Origin: a virus
Virus record (IMG/VR): IMGVR_UViG_3300046171_000173
Coordinates: 1-64,000 of that record
Strand: one strand, 5' to 3'
DNA: 64,000 nt
In this document: piece by piece, positions 25,408 to 32,328 of the stretch
Layout of the letters: the number at the start of each line of letters is the position of its first letter
Position numbering within the stretch: position 1 is the stretch's first letter
The notes under the pieces: model-generated
Told to the model about the DNA's origin: nothing
Database searches by the model: none
The model's input: the letters and a program-made list of their open reading frames with translations, nothing else
Program-made: the position numbers and the translations under genes

Positions 25408-25842
25408 TTAAGACTCTTTTGAATCAGATTTAAAGAGCTCTTCAAGAGATTCTCTTTTCTTCTCTACACTAGATATATAACCTAATTTGGGGTCTCCTGA
25501 TAATTTAATTTTACCTTTTTTAGATCTTGATTCTATAACAGCATCATCTTCTTCGTCTTTCTCATCAATATATTGCTTATAAATTTTAATAAGTTTTTGA
25601 TCATGACACTCGATCATTGTAATTACTTTATCCATTTTGAGAACAAACATATCTTCATCACTATGTTCCATCCAAGGAGTTACCTTAATATAGTTTAAGT
25701 GATTCATTTGACTTAGTGTCTTCATTTTAATAGGATTATGTAAAATCAAAATAGGCTCATCATCACTCTCGTCTACACAAACGAGAGCAAATATCTCTTC
25801 TCCTGAGACTAGTTTGAGAATGCTGTAAAATTCGTCACCCAT
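25408..25842 (-). CDS. Sm-like (LSm-type) protein with acidic/basic tail, paralog D
   Basis: The ORF opens at 25887, but the ATG at 25842 (MGDEFYSILKLVSGEEIFAL) lies two bases after the uvsW stop and gives the family N-terminus, so I choose it; 144 residues. ILILHNPIKM and IKVTPWMEHSDEDMFVLKMD match the later strands of the other three paralogs. A 50-residue charged tail (QYIDEKDEEDD, then SRSKKGKIKL) is unique to this copy. It lies between uvsW and gene 55, separated from the latter by the TTGTCA repeats. Confidence 0.62.
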   Translation of the reverse strand: MGDEFYSILKLVSGEEIFALVCVDESDDEPILILHNPIKMKTLSQMNHLNYIKVTPWMEHSDEDMFVLKMDKVITMIECHDQKLIKIYKQYIDEKDEEDDAVIESRSKKGKIKLSGDPKLGYISSVEKKRESLEELFKSDSKES

Positions 25843-25843
25843 A

Positions 25844-27304
25844 TTACTTAAATGAAATGTTGATGAGATCATAATTAAATTTCTCATAGTTATAGATCTT
25901 TAGTCTTTCTATGAGATGATTGAGTGTGTAATTGCGTCTTGTCTTGTAAGTAGTGTCATCTGCAATATCATATAAAGTTGCTTTTGTTTTGTTATTCCCT
26001 TTCCGAAGAACACGACCTATAGATTGTAGATTCCTAATTCTTGATTTAGAGGGAGAAGCGAAAATGATATTATGAAGGTTTTTAATGTTAATTCCTGTAG
26101 AGAAAGTTCCATATGATGCAACTATTATAGCATTGTTTTGAAGTTCAGTAATTTCCCGAACCTTCTCTCGATCCTCGGCATCCACACCACCATGAACAAA
26201 AAAAGTTTGACGCTGTTCAAGTACATTACTATTTATGAGGTCAAATAAAACCCTTCCGTGACCTTCAACTCTTGAAAAGAGTATAAGTGTATTACCTTTA
26301 AGATCAAGTGCAAGATTTCTTATAAAATTATTTCTTTTTTCACTATTAATTATAAACTGTATTTCATCTTCAAATGTTTCAAACTTTTGTGGTGGATGCT
26401 TAAGTAACAAAATGTTAATGTCAAGTTTTGCAACATGACCTTTGGTCATGAGGTCTTTCGTCCCTATAATCTTGTATGAGGGCCCGAATAAACCCTCTAG
26501 AACCCACTTGTGAGTCTGCGTACCATCCAATGTGCCAGTAAATCCAAACCGATACTTTGCATGGTCAAGTTTTGTCATTATAGATATTAATGACTTTGAT
26601 TTAAATTGGTGCGCCTCATCCCCAACAACAACAGAGAATCGCTCAAAATACTTTCTGGGGAGTTTGTAGATTGATTGCCAAGTAGTAATAATGACTTGAG
26701 AGTCTGTCTCTCTTTCTTTTCCTGCGTAAATTTTATGACAAAATGAACCTACATCCCAACCATAGTCTGCAAAATCTTTATACATCTGTTCTACTAACGA
26801 AGTCGTCGGAACGACTATCAGAGTATTTTCACCTCGCTCAACATAATATCTCACAATCGAGTATATCATCAGAGACTTACCTGAAGCAGTTGGGGATATC
26901 AACAACTTTCTATTATGTCTTAAAGCGTCGTATACTCCCTCAATTTGATAATCACGGGGAGCATACTTACTAATTGATGTTATATAATCTTTGACACCCT
27001 CATATGAGATGTGCTCATTGACTTCAAATGGTGTGCCATAATATTCGTTGTCTACAAATGAATAACTATATTCGTGATCTTTACAAAATTTCTGTATCTT
27101 ATCTAAAAGTCCAACATATATCTGCCCATTATTTACATTAAAGAGTCGAATCTTTCCATCCCAGTATCTTTTGCGATACTGTGGCATAAACTTAGCCCCC
27201 GGTAGTTCAAATGTAAACTGGTCTGACAGTTCATAGAACACATGAGGATCTGAGTCTATCTGAAGATAAACTTCATTCTTCTTCAATATTGTCAAATGAG
27301 ACAT
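25844..27304 (-). CDS. uvsW: UvsW DNA helicase
   Basis: SF2 helicase that unwinds R-loops and branched recombination intermediates. Of 486 residues, the N-terminal domain ends at YAPRDYQIEGVYDAL (Q motif). Then come LLISPTASGKSLMIYS (Walker A), VVGDEAHQF (DEAH), RFGFTGT, TLILFSRVEGHGRVLFD and IGRVLRKGNNKTKA (motif VI). T4 UvsW has 502. The start is placed at MSHLTILKK (27304), not at the GTG of the longer ORF. A 7-bp hairpin covers the ribosome-site region immediately upstream. Confidence 0.95.
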   Translation of the reverse strand: MSHLTILKKNEVYLQIDSDPHVFYELSDQFTFELPGAKFMPQYRKRYWDGKIRLFNVNNGQIYVGLLDKIQKFCKDHEYSYSFVDNEYYGTPFEVNEHISYEGVKDYITSISKYAPRDYQIEGVYDALRHNRKLLISPTASGKSLMIYSIVRYYVERGENTLIVVPTTSLVEQMYKDFADYGWDVGSFCHKIYAGKERETDSQVIITTWQSIYKLPRKYFERFSVVVGDEAHQFKSKSLISIMTKLDHAKYRFGFTGTLDGTQTHKWVLEGLFGPSYKIIGTKDLMTKGHVAKLDINILLLKHPPQKFETFEDEIQFIINSEKRNNFIRNLALDLKGNTLILFSRVEGHGRVLFDLINSNVLEQRQTFFVHGGVDAEDREKVREITELQNNAIIVASYGTFSTGINIKNLHNIIFASPSKSRIRNLQSIGRVLRKGNNKTKATLYDIADDTTYKTRRNYTLNHLIERLKIYNYEKFNYDLINISFK

Positions 27305-27306
27305 GA

Positions 27307-27325
27307 CTATAGGAATCACCTATAG
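27307..27325 (-). promoter_or_regulatory. Inverted repeat over the uvsW ribosome-binding region
   Basis: Minus strand CTATAGG-TGATT-CCTATAG, a perfect 7-bp stem with a 5-base loop ending two bases before the uvsW ATG. The only purine-rich ribosome-site candidate (AGG) is in the stem. Could block or time translation. Confidence 0.55.
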
Positions 27326-27335
27326 TTATTTATTA
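27326..27335 (-). promoter_or_regulatory. T4-type late promoter upstream of uvsW
   Basis: Minus strand TAATAAATAA, overlapping the deformylase stop and about 20 bases before the uvsW start. It is near the late consensus TATAAATA, so uvsW may be boosted late, as in T4. Confidence 0.5.
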
Positions 27336-27776
27336 CTCCTTTCTCTGAGTGAAATTGATACCTTCCATATGATCAAACTCATGTAAAAAGACTCTTGCAG
27401 GAAATCCATCTAATTTTACTTTATGATCAACTTTATTTTCATCTTCATACTTTACAACAATTTTTTCTGGCCTTAAAATATTAAAAGATTCGTCAGGAAA
27501 AGATAAACATCCCTCTTCACACCAAACCTTTTTATCATATGTCTTGACGATTCTTGGGTTAAAACATGTGATTGTTTCTTCTGTTTCCATATCGATCATC
27601 ATTATAAACACTCTTTCATTGATACCAATCTGATTCGCGGACAAACCAACCCCTTCATGATGAATCATATTTTCACGAAGTATTTTACTCATCTCCACAC
27701 GATCTAAGTCGTAACTACATTTTGTTACCTTTTCATGTAGTATCGGATGAGTATTGGGTGTTAGTTGTAATATCAT
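27333..27776 (-). CDS. def: Peptide deformylase
   Basis: Removes formyl groups from nascent proteins; known in cyanophages. All three metal-site motifs are present: GVGLSANQIG, EGCLSFP (Cys ligand) and HEFDHMEG (two His ligands plus catalytic Glu). The start at 27776 (MILQLTPNTHPILHE) overlaps the uvsY stop as TAATG and is preferred over the longer ORF start at 27803. It gives 147 residues, compact compared with bacterial enzymes (about 165-170). Confidence 0.93.
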   Translation of the reverse strand: MILQLTPNTHPILHEKVTKCSYDLDRVEMSKILRENMIHHEGVGLSANQIGINERVFIMMIDMETEETITCFNPRIVKTYDKKVWCEEGCLSFPDESFNILRPEKIVVKYEDENKVDHKVKLDGFPARVFLHEFDHMEGINFTQRKE

Positions 27777-28204
27777 TAGAATCCTGATTGAAATCTCTGC
27801 CACTCGATGGCATTTTTGATCTGATATGTGCGACCTGATATATTTCTGATTATCTCCTCAAGAAATTTGAGTGTGACATCATAATACCTTATCTTCATAT
27901 CAACCTGACTCATTTTCTCATCTGCATCCAAATATCTTTGAATTGCATCTTTTTCTCTAACCTTAAAACTAAAAGGTTCTTCAACATAAACCTCTGCAGG
28001 TGCTTTGCCAGTATAGTAATTATGCCTATCAAGTTTGACTTTACTATATTGTTCTCTTGCTTTTTCACGCAGTAGTGTAATTGTATTGTAGATTGTATAA
28101 TACTTTGCGTGTAATTGAGGTATTTTTAATGACTCATCATGTAGGTTATCAGGGTCAATGACAGCATCACGCTCCCACATTTCCTGAATTTTGTCAAGGT
28201 TCAT
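27776..28204 (-). CDS. uvsY: UvsY recombination mediator
   Basis: Loads the UvsX recombinase on gp32-coated ssDNA. Of 142 residues, MNLDKIQEMWERDAVIDPDN, SLKIPQLHAKYYTIYN, KVREKDAIQRYLDADE and RTYQIKNAIEWQRFQSGF are cyanophage UvsY blocks. T4 UvsY has 137. Start overlaps the preceding structural gene by 4 bases. Confidence 0.92.
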   Translation of the reverse strand: MNLDKIQEMWERDAVIDPDNLHDESLKIPQLHAKYYTIYNTITLLREKAREQYSKVKLDRHNYYTGKAPAEVYVEEPFSFKVREKDAIQRYLDADEKMSQVDMKIRYYDVTLKFLEEIIRNISGRTYQIKNAIEWQRFQSGF

Positions 28205-28758
28205 AAAAGATTGCCAGATGTATCAACTATATTATACACAGTATAGCGGAAAGATGCACTTGCTGTAAAGTAGTTGATATCTGTTTCTGTTGCATCGAAG
28301 TTTAAAGAGGTAATTGATACTGGAAATAAGTTCTTAAATTTAACAATTGCCACATCACGAAGGTTACTGCTCAAGATATGAAGTCCACCATCACAAAACT
28401 GCTCCTCTAGGTCACGAATACCATCTGTATCGGTTGTCTTTTTAATAAACTGTTGTGGTGTTTCGGGAAATCCAAGTCCTGTCAACCAATTATGTACTGA
28501 CATGTAGTTCTCCATGTTCTCATCAACAAGAAAACGAATGTCCAAATCACCATAAGTTAGTTTCTCACCGGGAACATCTATATTCTTTAAGTAAGATGGT
28601 TGTTGATATGTTCCTAAGTTTATCTCTGGTATTGATGCAGAGTTGCAGAAGAAATCAATCTTTGGAAATTTTGCAAGAGAAAACTTGAACCCAACTGGTG
28701 AGAGAAAATTACGATTACCAATTTGTCCGGCAAGTGCACCGCGAGATGATGAAGTCAT
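28201..28758 (-). CDS. Tail-tube-like virion structural protein
   Basis: Protein of 185 residues: SPVGFKFSLAKFPKIDFFCN, SIPEINLGTYQQPSYLKNID, VPGEKLTYGDLDIRFLVDE and NYMSVHNWLTGLGFPE. The strand pattern (G-x-K-L-T-Y-x-D-L-x-I-x-F-x-V-D-E, then a helix with xxWL) resembles that of gp19 in this window (GDRTFDTWTVTVINDVD, then EKWMDFIN). A tail-tube-fold protein, perhaps a tube initiator or terminator, is therefore likely. It is conserved in cyanophages near uvsY. Intact frame. Confidence 0.6.
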   Translation of the reverse strand: MTSSSRGALAGQIGNRNFLSPVGFKFSLAKFPKIDFFCNSASIPEINLGTYQQPSYLKNIDVPGEKLTYGDLDIRFLVDENMENYMSVHNWLTGLGFPETPQQFIKKTTDTDGIRDLEEQFCDGGLHILSSNLRDVAIVKFKNLFPVSITSLNFDATETDINYFTASASFRYTVYNIVDTSGNLL

Positions 28759-29072
28759 TTTTTAGTTTTCTTTTTCATTGAATTAATAAATTTGCGATAA
28801 ATTGCTGCTTCTGCAGTTTTACCCATCACCCGTGCTCTCTGCTCCATTGCGATGGCTGCCTGAATCTTGTGAGCATGGCCTCGATTTGATTTTCTAATTT
28901 TCGCAACACTGGATCTTGCTGTTGATTCATCTTTGAATCCAAGTCCATGAATTGTTCCTTTTGGATCTTCATCTGTATATAAGTCTGAATGTTTTTTAGA
29001 TTTTGCTGGTTGTCCCTTCTTTCTTGGGATTCTTGGATTAGAAGACTCTAAAAACTGTTGAAGTGTTTTCAT
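28755..29072 (-). CDS. Basic protein with capsid-targeting-like N-terminus
   Basis: Protein of 105 residues, MKTLQQFLESSNPRIPRKKG, then DLYTDEDPKGTIHGLGFKD, NRGHAHKIQAAIAMEQRARV and a basic end INSMKKKTKK. The first ten residues resemble the T4 capsid targeting sequence (MKTYQEFIAE), although FLES lacks an exact L/I-x-E cleavage triplet. The GHAHKIQAAIAMEQRA block is a widely spread small domain of large phages without assigned role. It overlaps both neighbours by 4 bases. Confidence 0.55.
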   Translation of the reverse strand: MKTLQQFLESSNPRIPRKKGQPAKSKKHSDLYTDEDPKGTIHGLGFKDESTARSSVAKIRKSNRGHAHKIQAAIAMEQRARVMGKTAEAAIYRKFINSMKKKTKK

Positions 29073-29368
29073 TCACCTCCACCTCCTCCATTGCCTCCAC
29101 CACCATTACCACCACCGTTTCCACCACCATTTCCACCGTTTCCGTTACCGCCATTGCCACCATTGCCATTTCCGTTACCATTACCATTTCCGTTACCATT
29201 ACCACTATCTGAGCGATTATCTCCACCACGATAATACCTCCCACCAAAACTAGGATAATACTTATATCGTTTTGTTGGAACGCAACTCTTTAGTTTTGAA
29301 TCGAATCTGTATCCTTTAGGGCACTTTGCTGATTGTGCCTCATCCAGAAACTGGTCTAGATTTTTCAT
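29069..29368 (-). CDS. Capsid-targeting-like N-terminus, Cys motif and Gly/Asn-rich tail
   Basis: Protein of 99 residues in three parts. MKNLDQFLDEAQ is similar to the T4 capsid targeting sequence and contains LDE before A, a match to the gp21 rule. Next is CPKGYRFDSKLKSC, a two-cysteine motif that recurs in the mosaic protein at 41118-43477. From about residue 53 a low-complexity tail is almost only Gly and Asn. Glycine-rich tails can be flexible linkers or adhesive. Function unknown. Confidence 0.55.
   Translation of the reverse strand: MKNLDQFLDEAQSAKCPKGYRFDSKLKSCVPTKRYKYYPSFGGRYYRGGDNRSDSGNGNGNGNGNGNGNGGNGGNGNGGNGGGNGGGNGGGGNGGGGGE
29075..29210. repeat. Low-complexity Gly/Asn codon repeat
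   Basis: Tandem, imperfect hexanucleotide repeats (plus strand CCATTA, CCATTG, CCACCA and CCACCG variants) encoding GN and GG units. Length is likely to vary between strains by slippage. Confidence 0.7.
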
Positions 29369-29526
29369 TAGTCATTAAGAATCATGTAGTACCATTCTTC
29401 ACTCATACCACCAATAATGGTATCGGCATCAGTTTTATTTACAGCATAGTTTTCTGTAACAAGGTAGTCTACAATCTTTTCGTAAGCTTTATGTGCTTCT
29501 TTTAATTCTCTAGGTGATGGTTTCAT
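29368..29526 (-). CDS. Small protein, 52 aa
   Basis: MKPSPRELKEAHKAYEKIVD, YLVTENYAVNKTDADTII and SEEWYYMILND. Helical start; stop overlaps the next start (TAATG). This sequence type is common in cyanophage small-gene clusters; no known function. Confidence 0.5.
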   Translation of the reverse strand: MKPSPRELKEAHKAYEKIVDYLVTENYAVNKTDADTIIGGMSEEWYYMILND

Positions 29527-29551
29527 GGCACTATTAGTTTTAAGTATTTAG

Positions 29552-29736
29552 TTATTCAGTAACGACAGTAAATCCTTCCCAACCACCGTTCTTCCCATCT
29601 GTGTTTGTAGTTAGATATGTTGGATTATTTGTGTACTGTTTTCTTTCACTGTATGTGTCAGACCATCTTTTTCACCCATGTAGTAAACATCTACAGATGA
29701 ATTAAGTTGACTTGGTTTCTTGATGTGATAAGGCAT
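29552..29736 (-). CDS. Small protein, about 61 aa, frameshifted
   Basis: MPYHIKKPSQLNSSVDVYYM is followed by a break in an A-run near 29677. Adding one A gives GEKRWSDTYSERKQYTNN and a C-terminus GKNGGWEGFTVVTE. Both halves are in register with one correction, so it is probably intact in the phage. Confidence 0.5.
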
Positions 29737-29851
29737 CGTTCTTCAATTGATTTTTAACTTTTTTTGCGTACATAATCTCCCCTTTCGAGTATAAAAATGG
29801 ATTCTTTTTTGCTCGTTTAAGGATTAATTTGGTTGCTTTTCTATCATTCAT
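29702..29851 (-). CDS. Small basic protein, 49 aa
   Basis: MNDRKATKLILKRAKKNPFL, YSKGEIMYAKKVKNQLKN, then DALSHQETKST. It is lysine-rich and overlaps the following gene by 35 bases in another frame. A TATAAATA late promoter sits just upstream. Confidence 0.45.
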   Translation of the reverse strand: MNDRKATKLILKRAKKNPFLYSKGEIMYAKKVKNQLKNDALSHQETKST

Positions 29852-29856
29852 ATAGG

Positions 29857-29864
29857 TATTTATA
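29857..29864 (-). promoter_or_regulatory. T4-type late promoter
   Basis: Perfect TATAAATA on the minus strand, right after the terminator at 29872-29895. It would restart late transcription into the small genes, the two tagged genes and uvsY. Confidence 0.6.
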
Positions 29865-29871
29865 CGAAGAC

Positions 29872-29895
29872 AAAAAAAGAGGAGGTCTCCCTCCC
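29872..29895 (-). terminator. Rho-independent terminator
   Basis: Minus strand GGAGG-GAGA-CCTCC followed by TCTTTTTTTG. A 5-bp GC stem closed by a GNRA-type loop and a seven-T run. Ends the unit containing the 29917 gene. Confidence 0.7.
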
Positions 29896-29916
29896 TTCTC
29901 TTAAACCTTTAGTGCA

Positions 29917-30096
29917 TTATGCAAATACCTCTCTACAAATGCGTTTACATGTATTTTGATTATCATCACACTCGATCAAACACTCGTAGTATTCCTCGAC
30001 TAAATCGTTCCTAGATTCATATTTGGAGCTAGACAACTGATTGTATGAAATTAAATTGTGCATTACCTGACCTCTGATGACTACTTTCCTACCCAT
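29917..30096 (-). CDS. Small acidic Cys-containing protein, 59 aa
   Basis: MGRKVVIRGQVMHNLISYNQ, then a C-terminal half EEYYECLIECDDNQNTCKRI and CREVFA with four cysteines spaced C-x3-C-x6-C-x3-C, a helical hairpin-like CHCH-type spacing. Intact, followed by a clear terminator. Confidence 0.5.
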   Translation of the reverse strand: MGRKVVIRGQVMHNLISYNQLSSSKYESRNDLVEEYYECLIECDDNQNTCKRICREVFA

Positions 30097-30210
30097 AACA
30101 AAAGGGGTTTTTAGTGCATTGTTCTCTCCGCAATGACAAAATTATTTATGCAAATTAGGTCTGTATTCACTGATACTTAGTAACAAAAATTTATGCCTAC
30201 GAGTTTATAC

Positions 30211-30570
30211 CTACTGATTCTTTTGAAGTCTCTCTACAACAGTTGATGCTTGCATTGGTGCGACATCATTTAGTCCATTTGCATCAAACCAAGGTGCATC
30301 TTCCCAACTAAATCCTTCTCCAAATGTATTATCAGGTGCGACAACATACCAATGACACTTTGCATCTGGTATATCTACAGCACAAACTGCCCAATCATCT
30401 GCCCACTGGGGCACTTGCACATACATCACTGGTAAATGATTTGCATGTGCCGGTGAAGCCGCAAATGTGATTATGAATAAAACTAGACTTATGAAAATTC
30501 TAGGAATATACCTTACCGATATAGGACGCTTGTATGCCTCCATAACATCGTGGTAATTCAGGTGATTCAC
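30211..30570 (-). CDS. Putative exported protein with signal peptide
   Basis: Protein of 119 residues. After a basic N-region (YKRPISVRYIPR) a hydrophobic core IFISLVLFIITFAASPAHA ends at a canonical AHA/N signal-peptidase site. The mature part (about 77 residues) has two cysteines flanking VDIPDAK, YVVAPDNTFGEGF and an acidic Trp-rich segment. It overlaps the upstream gene by 4 bases and lies downstream of gp23, so it is probably made late. Periplasmic or membrane-exported; function unknown. The homolog is not recognised. Confidence 0.6.
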   Translation of the reverse strand: MNHLNYHDVMEAYKRPISVRYIPRIFISLVLFIITFAASPAHANHLPVMYVQVPQWADDWAVCAVDIPDAKCHWYVVAPDNTFGEGFSWEDAPWFDANGLNDVAPMQASTVVERLQKNQ

Positions 30571-30755
30571 TTTTTCTCTCCTTTTCTAGGGTTATTTAGA
30601 TTCCAAGTATTAATATTAAAAACATCTAGATATACCCATTTAGCATAATGAACACCTCTATAACACAGGAGAGCAAAGACCCTCTCTGGATTATGGATAT
30701 CTTCATCATATTCTGGAACTTCTGGTCGTTCCCAATTTACATTGATGTGTAACAT
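30567..30755 (-). CDS. Conserved small protein, 62 aa
   Basis: MLHINVNWERPEVPEYDEDI, RVFALLCYRGVHYAKWVYLD and a basic end NNPRKGEKK. It is preceded by a very strong AGGAGG ribosome site and a late promoter, and coupled to the exported-protein gene. No known domain. Confidence 0.55.
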   Translation of the reverse strand: MLHINVNWERPEVPEYDEDIHNPERVFALLCYRGVHYAKWVYLDVFNINTWNLNNPRKGEKK

Positions 30756-30778
30756 TTGTCTTTACCTCCTGTAACAAT

Positions 30779-30786
30779 TATTTATT
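30779..30786 (-). promoter_or_regulatory. Late promoter plus strong ribosome site
   Basis: Minus strand AATAAATA, then AGGAGG at 30765-30770, before the ATG at 30755. Lies between the gp23 terminator and the 30567 gene. Confidence 0.5.
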
Positions 30787-30804
30787 GTTAGGAGATCTTG
30801 ACAT

Positions 30805-30832
30805 AAAAAAAAGACCCCCGAAGGAGTCTTTT
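30805..30832 (-). terminator. Strong terminator after major capsid gene 23
   Basis: Minus strand AAAAGACTCC-TTCG-GGGGTCTTTT with eight T residues from the stem end. UUCG loop, 10-bp stem with one G-U pair. Efficient by design of stem, loop and U-tract. Confidence 0.85.
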
Positions 30833-30853
30833 GAAGAAATATAAGCGTCTTGC

Positions 30854-32281
30854 TTACATTAGGTTTTGAACTTTAACTCTTCTGTAGTAACGGTTAGCGT
30901 TAACAGAAAGTCTACCAAGACCTTGAGTTGTTCCTTCAGCAAATGGGTTAGCAACCATACCATATCTGGTTTTGAAACCAATTTTTGGTTGGAATGTATC
31001 CTGACCAACTGCTCTAACCATCTGAAGTGGTACATATGGGCAGTAGAATAGTCCTGCATCGTAAGGTGAAGAACCTTTGTATCCTACAACATAGTACTGA
31101 TCAGCAGCTAAGTTTGCAGCAAATGGGTCAATGTACACTCTGTACTTACCTTGAAGTATACCAGCAAATGTATTGCCTGTATCATCAACATTAAGGTTAG
31201 CATTAAGTGCTGGAGTGTAATCTAGAACTCCTGCCATTGTGAGTGCAGATGCAACATCAGCAGAGCAGAGGATCATGTTACCCTTTCCACGACGAGTTCT
31301 TTGTGCTATAGCGTTAGCATCTCTCTCGATTTGGAAGATAAGTCCTTTGAACTTCTCAACTGACCAACGACCGTTGCTATCAGTATCTAAGTCGAACGCA
31401 CCGGCAGTTGCCACATTAGTCTGTGCTCCAGACTCAGCAACCTTATAGATTGTTCTAATAACTTCTCTGTTGATTTCAGCAAGTATCTCTGTTGAAAGGA
31501 TATTTGCTAGTTCTGCTTCAGCATTCAATCCATGAATTGCCTTAAGATCTTGAGCAAGTTCTAAACTGTACTCTGCCTTTAGTGCTCTGGATTTCGCTGT
31601 AACGGTGACTTTCTCGATTGAGAATGCCATCTCGTTGAACAGTTGACCTGATTCACCTAGTGCTTCAGCGTCTTCTGTATCCATACCACGACCAACTGGG
31701 TATGTTGCTGCACCTTGACCACTTTCAGGGTTTAAGGCAGCAGGGTTTGATGCTTGTACACCACCTGTTGTACCGAAACCAACTGTTGCGCCAGTTGTAG
31801 CACCTTCATTCTGTGTGTAACCAGCAGATATATCTGCGCCACCGTCAGGATGCTGAGATGAGAACGCTGTGTCTGGTTCGTTGAATAGTGCTTCAGCTCC
31901 ACTTTGGTTAGTGAATCTGGATCTCATTGCGAAAATAAGTCCTGTTGGGCCGCTCATTGGTTGTACACCAGCTAGGTCATATGCGACCAAGTTTGGCATA
32001 GAACGACGGATAAGACTTATGAGTACTGGGTCGAAACCAGCAACTGGGCCGGCAGCTGTTGCGCCAGCAGAGAAACCAGCAGTTGCACCAGATGAACCGG
32101 TTGTTACTGTAGGTTGCTCAGATAAGAATTCACGCTCTTCGCGTTGTGTTTGCTCTTGGTTCTCTAAAAGAACTGCTGTGACCATTCTTCTATGGTTGTC
32201 TTTGATTGGATCTAGTCCATCATAGTCTAGAAGCGGGGCCCACTTTTCTACAAGAGCTTCCTGATTAATAGGGGCTTGCAT
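30854..32281 (-). CDS. 23: Major capsid protein gp23
   Basis: HK97-fold major head protein, intact, 475 residues. EKWAPLLDYDGLDPIKDNHR, the processing-site region EREFLSEQPTVTTG, LIRRSMPNLVAYDLAGVQPM, SGPTGLIFAMRSRF and QMVRAVGQDTFQPKIGFKTR are gp23 blocks. LSE before Q fits the gp21 cleavage rule, so the N-terminal 55 or so residues would be removed on maturation. A Gly/Ala/Thr-rich variable region (about 150-195) is the surface insert. It ends at a strong terminator. Confidence 0.97.
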   Translation of the reverse strand: MQAPINQEALVEKWAPLLDYDGLDPIKDNHRRMVTAVLLENQEQTQREEREFLSEQPTVTTGSSGATAGFSAGATAAGPVAGFDPVLISLIRRSMPNLVAYDLAGVQPMSGPTGLIFAMRSRFTNQSGAEALFNEPDTAFSSQHPDGGADISAGYTQNEGATTGATVGFGTTGGVQASNPAALNPESGQGAATYPVGRGMDTEDAEALGESGQLFNEMAFSIEKVTVTAKSRALKAEYSLELAQDLKAIHGLNAEAELANILSTEILAEINREVIRTIYKVAESGAQTNVATAGAFDLDTDSNGRWSVEKFKGLIFQIERDANAIAQRTRRGKGNMILCSADVASALTMAGVLDYTPALNANLNVDDTGNTFAGILQGKYRVYIDPFAANLAADQYYVVGYKGSSPYDAGLFYCPYVPLQMVRAVGQDTFQPKIGFKTRYGMVANPFAEGTTQGLGRLSVNANRYYRRVKVQNLM

Positions 32282-32328
32282 TTAAGAGTTACCTTTTTTT
32301 AAGTTTGTTTGAATGTATAATGTAAAAA

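Noticed and set aside
25263-25445. 60-residue ORF on the minus strand before gene 55
   Set aside because: Its sequence is the TTGTCA repeat array and promoter read in one frame, and it overlaps the Sm-like gene.
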